From Actinomyces sp. Marseille-P3109 (GTDB lineage: Bacteria; Actinomycetota; Actinomycetes; Actinomycetales; Actinomycetaceae), in assembly GCF_900323545.1 (NCBI RefSeq), contig NZ_OOHN01000008.1, forward strand, positions 2,558,460-2,622,459: 64,000 nt of DNA, written 5' to 3'. Under the pieces are notes generated by a model, which saw nothing but the letters and a program-made list of their open reading frames with translations, did not search any database and was not told the origin of the DNA. Shown here in pieces: positions 62,601 to 64,000 of the stretch (its first letter is position 1; each line of letters begins with the position of its first letter). Both the position numbers and the translations under genes were made by a program.

Positions 62601-63998
62601 GCTGATCGTGTTGGCTGCGCCGGCCCAGGTCATCCAGTGGTTGGCCGGGGCCACGAAGTAGGCCATGACGCACAGGACCACCGGGATGACGCCGACGACG
62701 ACGTCGGCCAGCAGCAGCCGCTTGGTGTCGGAGTAGGCCAGCATGACCCGCTGGGTCCCGAACCAGATGCCCTGCGGGACGATGCCCAGCGCCAGGGCGA
62801 TGAGCATGGGGGCGCTGGCCTGGGCCTCGGGCAGGGTGATCGACGGCGTGAAGAGCTGGAGGGCCGGGACGGCCAGGACGCAGATGCCGGCCGTTGCCAG
62901 GACAGTGAAGACGCCCGCCGAGCGCAGCCCCAGGGAGAGGTCCTCGCGCACGCCGGCGCTGTCACCGGCCGCGGCCTTCTCGCTCATGCGGGTGAACAGG
63001 GCTGTGATGATGGAGGTGACCACCAGGGACTGGGGCAGCATGTACACCAGGTAGGCGTTGAGCCACATGGTCGTCGAGGGCACGATGACATCGGCGTACT
63101 GGGGCTGCTCGGAGGCCGTGACCGCGTAGGACCCCAGGTTGGAGGTGATCCAGTTGCTCAGGCTGGCGACGCCGACGCCCGCCAGCGCCCACAGGGCGAC
63201 CTTGACGGTCTTGCCCAGCCCCAGGCCCCGCACCCCGAAGATGATGCGAGGTCTGAAGCCGGAGCGCACCAGGGGGATGTAGAGAATGATGGCCTGCGCC
63301 GCAATGCCGAGGGTTGTCATCGCTCCCAGGAGCATGGTCCTGGACGAGATGAACGTGCCCCAGCCGTCGCCCCAGATGTCGGGACTCTGCCCGGCGGTGT
63401 AGCGGCCGTAGACATGGAGGTAGAACAGGATCGAGGCGATCGAGATGATGTTGTTGAGCACCGGGGACCACATGTAGGGCCCGAAGCTCGAGCGCGCGTT
63501 GAGCACCTGCCCCCACAGGGCGTACAGGCCGTAGAAGAAGACCTGCGGCATGAACCAGATCGCGAAGGCGAAGGACAGTGAGCGCCACTGCCCCTGAGCC
63601 AGGGAGTTGGCGTTGAGGGTGAAGATGAGAGGCGCGGCCGCGGTCGCGATGCAGGTGACCGTCAGCATGAGCGTGGCCGCGGCGGTCAGGAGCCGGTTGA
63701 CGACCTCCTCACCGTTGCGCCGTCGGAGCGCCTGGACGATCTGCGGCACCAGAATGGCGTTGAGGATGCCGCCGATCATCATGTTGTACAGGTAGGTGGG
63801 CAGGTTGTTGGCCGTGTTGAAGGCGTCCGCGGCTCCCGAACCCGTGGCGCCCAGCGCCATGACGATGAGGGCGTTGCGCACCATGCCCAGGACGCGGGAG
63901 ACCAGCGTCCCCGAGGCCATGATGGCCGAGGAGCGTGCCAGCGACGCCTGGCTGCGCCCCTGGGAGGAGGAGCGCCGGGCTCGTGCGTGCTTGATCAT
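59661..63998 (-). CDS. murJ: MurJ lipid II flippase fused to a pseudokinase and a discoidin-like domain
   Basis: 1445 residues from the ATG at the window edge; a start further out cannot be excluded. Residues about 25-570 are the MurJ flippase (LVSRVLGMVRNALIVMALG; about 14 helices), which moves lipid II outward. Residues 590-795 are Pro/Ser-rich linker. Residues 800-1045 resemble a Ser/Thr kinase but are inactive-looking: the HRD-like loop is HHLNLSPES (no catalytic Asp) and the DFG position reads SGLG. A second linker leads to one membrane helix (GILVTLVLIVLVSLVAASYI, near 1241-1263) and an outside discoidin-like domain (1308-1445). The same plan as mycobacterial MviN (Rv3910), whose pseudokinase recruits an FHA protein. 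Confidence 0.9.
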   Translation of the reverse strand: MIKHARARRSSSQGRSQASLARSSAIMASGTLVSRVLGMVRNALIVMALGATGSGAADAFNTANNLPTYLYNMMIGGILNAILVPQIVQALRRRNGEEVVNRLLTAAATLMLTVTCIATAAAPLIFTLNANSLAQGQWRSLSFAFAIWFMPQVFFYGLYALWGQVLNARSSFGPYMWSPVLNNIISIASILFYLHVYGRYTAGQSPDIWGDGWGTFISSRTMLLGAMTTLGIAAQAIILYIPLVRSGFRPRIIFGVRGLGLGKTVKVALWALAGVGVASLSNWITSNLGSYAVTASEQPQYADVIVPSTTMWLNAYLVYMLPQSLVVTSIITALFTRMSEKAAAGDSAGVREDLSLGLRSAGVFTVLATAGICVLAVPALQLFTPSITLPEAQASAPMLIALALGIVPQGIWFGTQRVMLAYSDTKRLLLADVVVGVIPVVLCVMAYFVAPANHWMTWAGAANTISQIGGCVAVIPMMRSHLPSLDGRKIITTHLRLVVAVAPAVIAGIVLNLVMGNIDGDSSLAKMLAAFGHIVIVAAVMSIIYLLMGRVVGIEEIAVAFRPFSRILSTVGRRLPGAPGRVVLAIATWLSPPAPTTQATAQMPAVAPAPAPAPPPPPATQSVSDPSGFSTGPDVHSAVGYTNGATHAPAPVASSSSQVRTHPWGQPGQMGQTPAYGSSPQAPAGYTRDGQPVYPLAPPPPAPSQAAAPPPPTSADYAADASRRSQVPGRFPPNTPGSIPPSLPASIPPSREPARPPSVQSSYSPAHTSHITPVRSPQTVTMGSTGSDGQPSQGRRRMSEATPIGSGRYGLLGTLSTTLPRIIRHRGVDTILDRDVTILVLTDATLHRDNVLESASRAVLVEDQRLQQVYDVERAEPSVIITEPLSGRTFSSLVSRGMPPAQVRAIIGETAQALDAGARRGLHHLNLSPESIRVLPDGMVKVSGLGIEAAALDLESRVASHDPSAADRADARALVEILYYGLTGRWPGKRPGIPSAPRLGGVPVKPSTLVPRIDPILDELCERTWSSQPPISAAEVARSLGTWDPVVGYHESGTTPDHAVQRPSSATGGAGAANAGATAAVSAAGAGVASAARGVLDRLRRSGVGKGATVAPSAGSSAPAQPGPQPPSAPAGTDAAHAPTAAIENSPVAEEAAAAPPASPVESQQPGSPTVQEQPVDHTYVQVTGPANPIPNVLSTASETVPGPAPVPAEPFTGSFPAFEDGDEEEIDPDVARREQRTTNGILVTLVLIVLVSLVAASYIVYQTIGIPFADKDRAAADTVPSASAQDAGNGGGQQPAPTTKAPAATPEIAGVTVTNNPSALAPDNARLLTDGDTARAWTSHYTSSPDLTQPIDIEIKLKSSAKVSQIELQGTNEGGHVEVRATDINNPGGGTLLAEGAFASGTTTFDIQKPQESSTIVLRVTQLPKNNVAGELAYKAAATEITLK

Positions 63999-64000
63999 GC

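Overview
The window is high-GC chromosomal DNA around the replication origin of an actinobacterium, most likely an Actinomyces of the oral group (A. oris, A. naeslundii or A. viscosus-like). The evidence is the gene order rhomboid/ppiA/crgA, gyrA-gyrB-dciA-recF-dnaN-dnaA, rpmH-rnpA-yidD-yidC-jag-rsmG-parA-parB, the trxA/trxB/murJ block, the class E sortase, and a cell-wall-anchored fimbrial-type adhesin. The species is inference.

Layout. 1-2080: PadR regulator (cut by the window edge), an ABC ATPase with an extra N-terminal domain, and its permease. 2071-3495: replicative helicase dnaB, with DnaA-box-like sites in the gene-free stretch behind it. 4306-5751: MATE exporter. 5912-7617: rplI-rpsR-ssb-rpsF. 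7882-10416: class A penicillin-binding protein. 10923-15837: Dcu-type C4-dicarboxylate carrier followed by a 1138-residue protein recognised as pyrophosphate-type PEP carboxykinase; together they look like a succinate-fermentation module. 16135-19032: P-type cation ATPase. 19101-22464: a tiny membrane protein coupled to a class E sortase, then crgA, a second DnaA-box-like cluster, a rhomboid protease and ppiA. 22632-31931: accessory genes, including an aldo/keto reductase, a DUF364 protein behind a likely iron box, an orphan surface adhesin, and a run of small regulators and a quinone reductase. 32430-41538: tRNA-Ala, a DLW-39-like micropeptide, tRNA-Ile, DUF3566, gyrA, gyrB, dciA, recF, dnaN. 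41539-44223: dnaA flanked by the two probable oriC spacers. 44224-50348: rpmH to parB, reading away from the origin. 54033-63998: ddl, an aminotransferase, thrC, trxA, trxB and a giant MurJ-pseudokinase fusion.

The most striking part is 48.2-56.4 kb. It contains 16 perfect copies of the 14-bp parS core GTTTCACGTGAAAC plus three near-matches. Most lie in a 3.7-kb stretch (50349-54032) with no convincing gene and visibly lower GC. Three sites lie inside parA and parB, all read in the same frame so that each encodes V-S-R-E-T. This looks like a compact origin-proximal centromere packed beside its own partition genes, instead of parS sites scattered over hundreds of kilobases.

The genes therefore combine replication initiation (dnaA, dnaN, recF, dnaB, and the helicase-loader candidate dciA), topology (gyrAB), segregation (parABS), division and wall synthesis (crgA, class A PBP, murJ, ddl), membrane insertion (yidC/yidD) and surface display (sortase, adhesin). 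All coordinates, motifs and repeats were read by eye; no database search was run.
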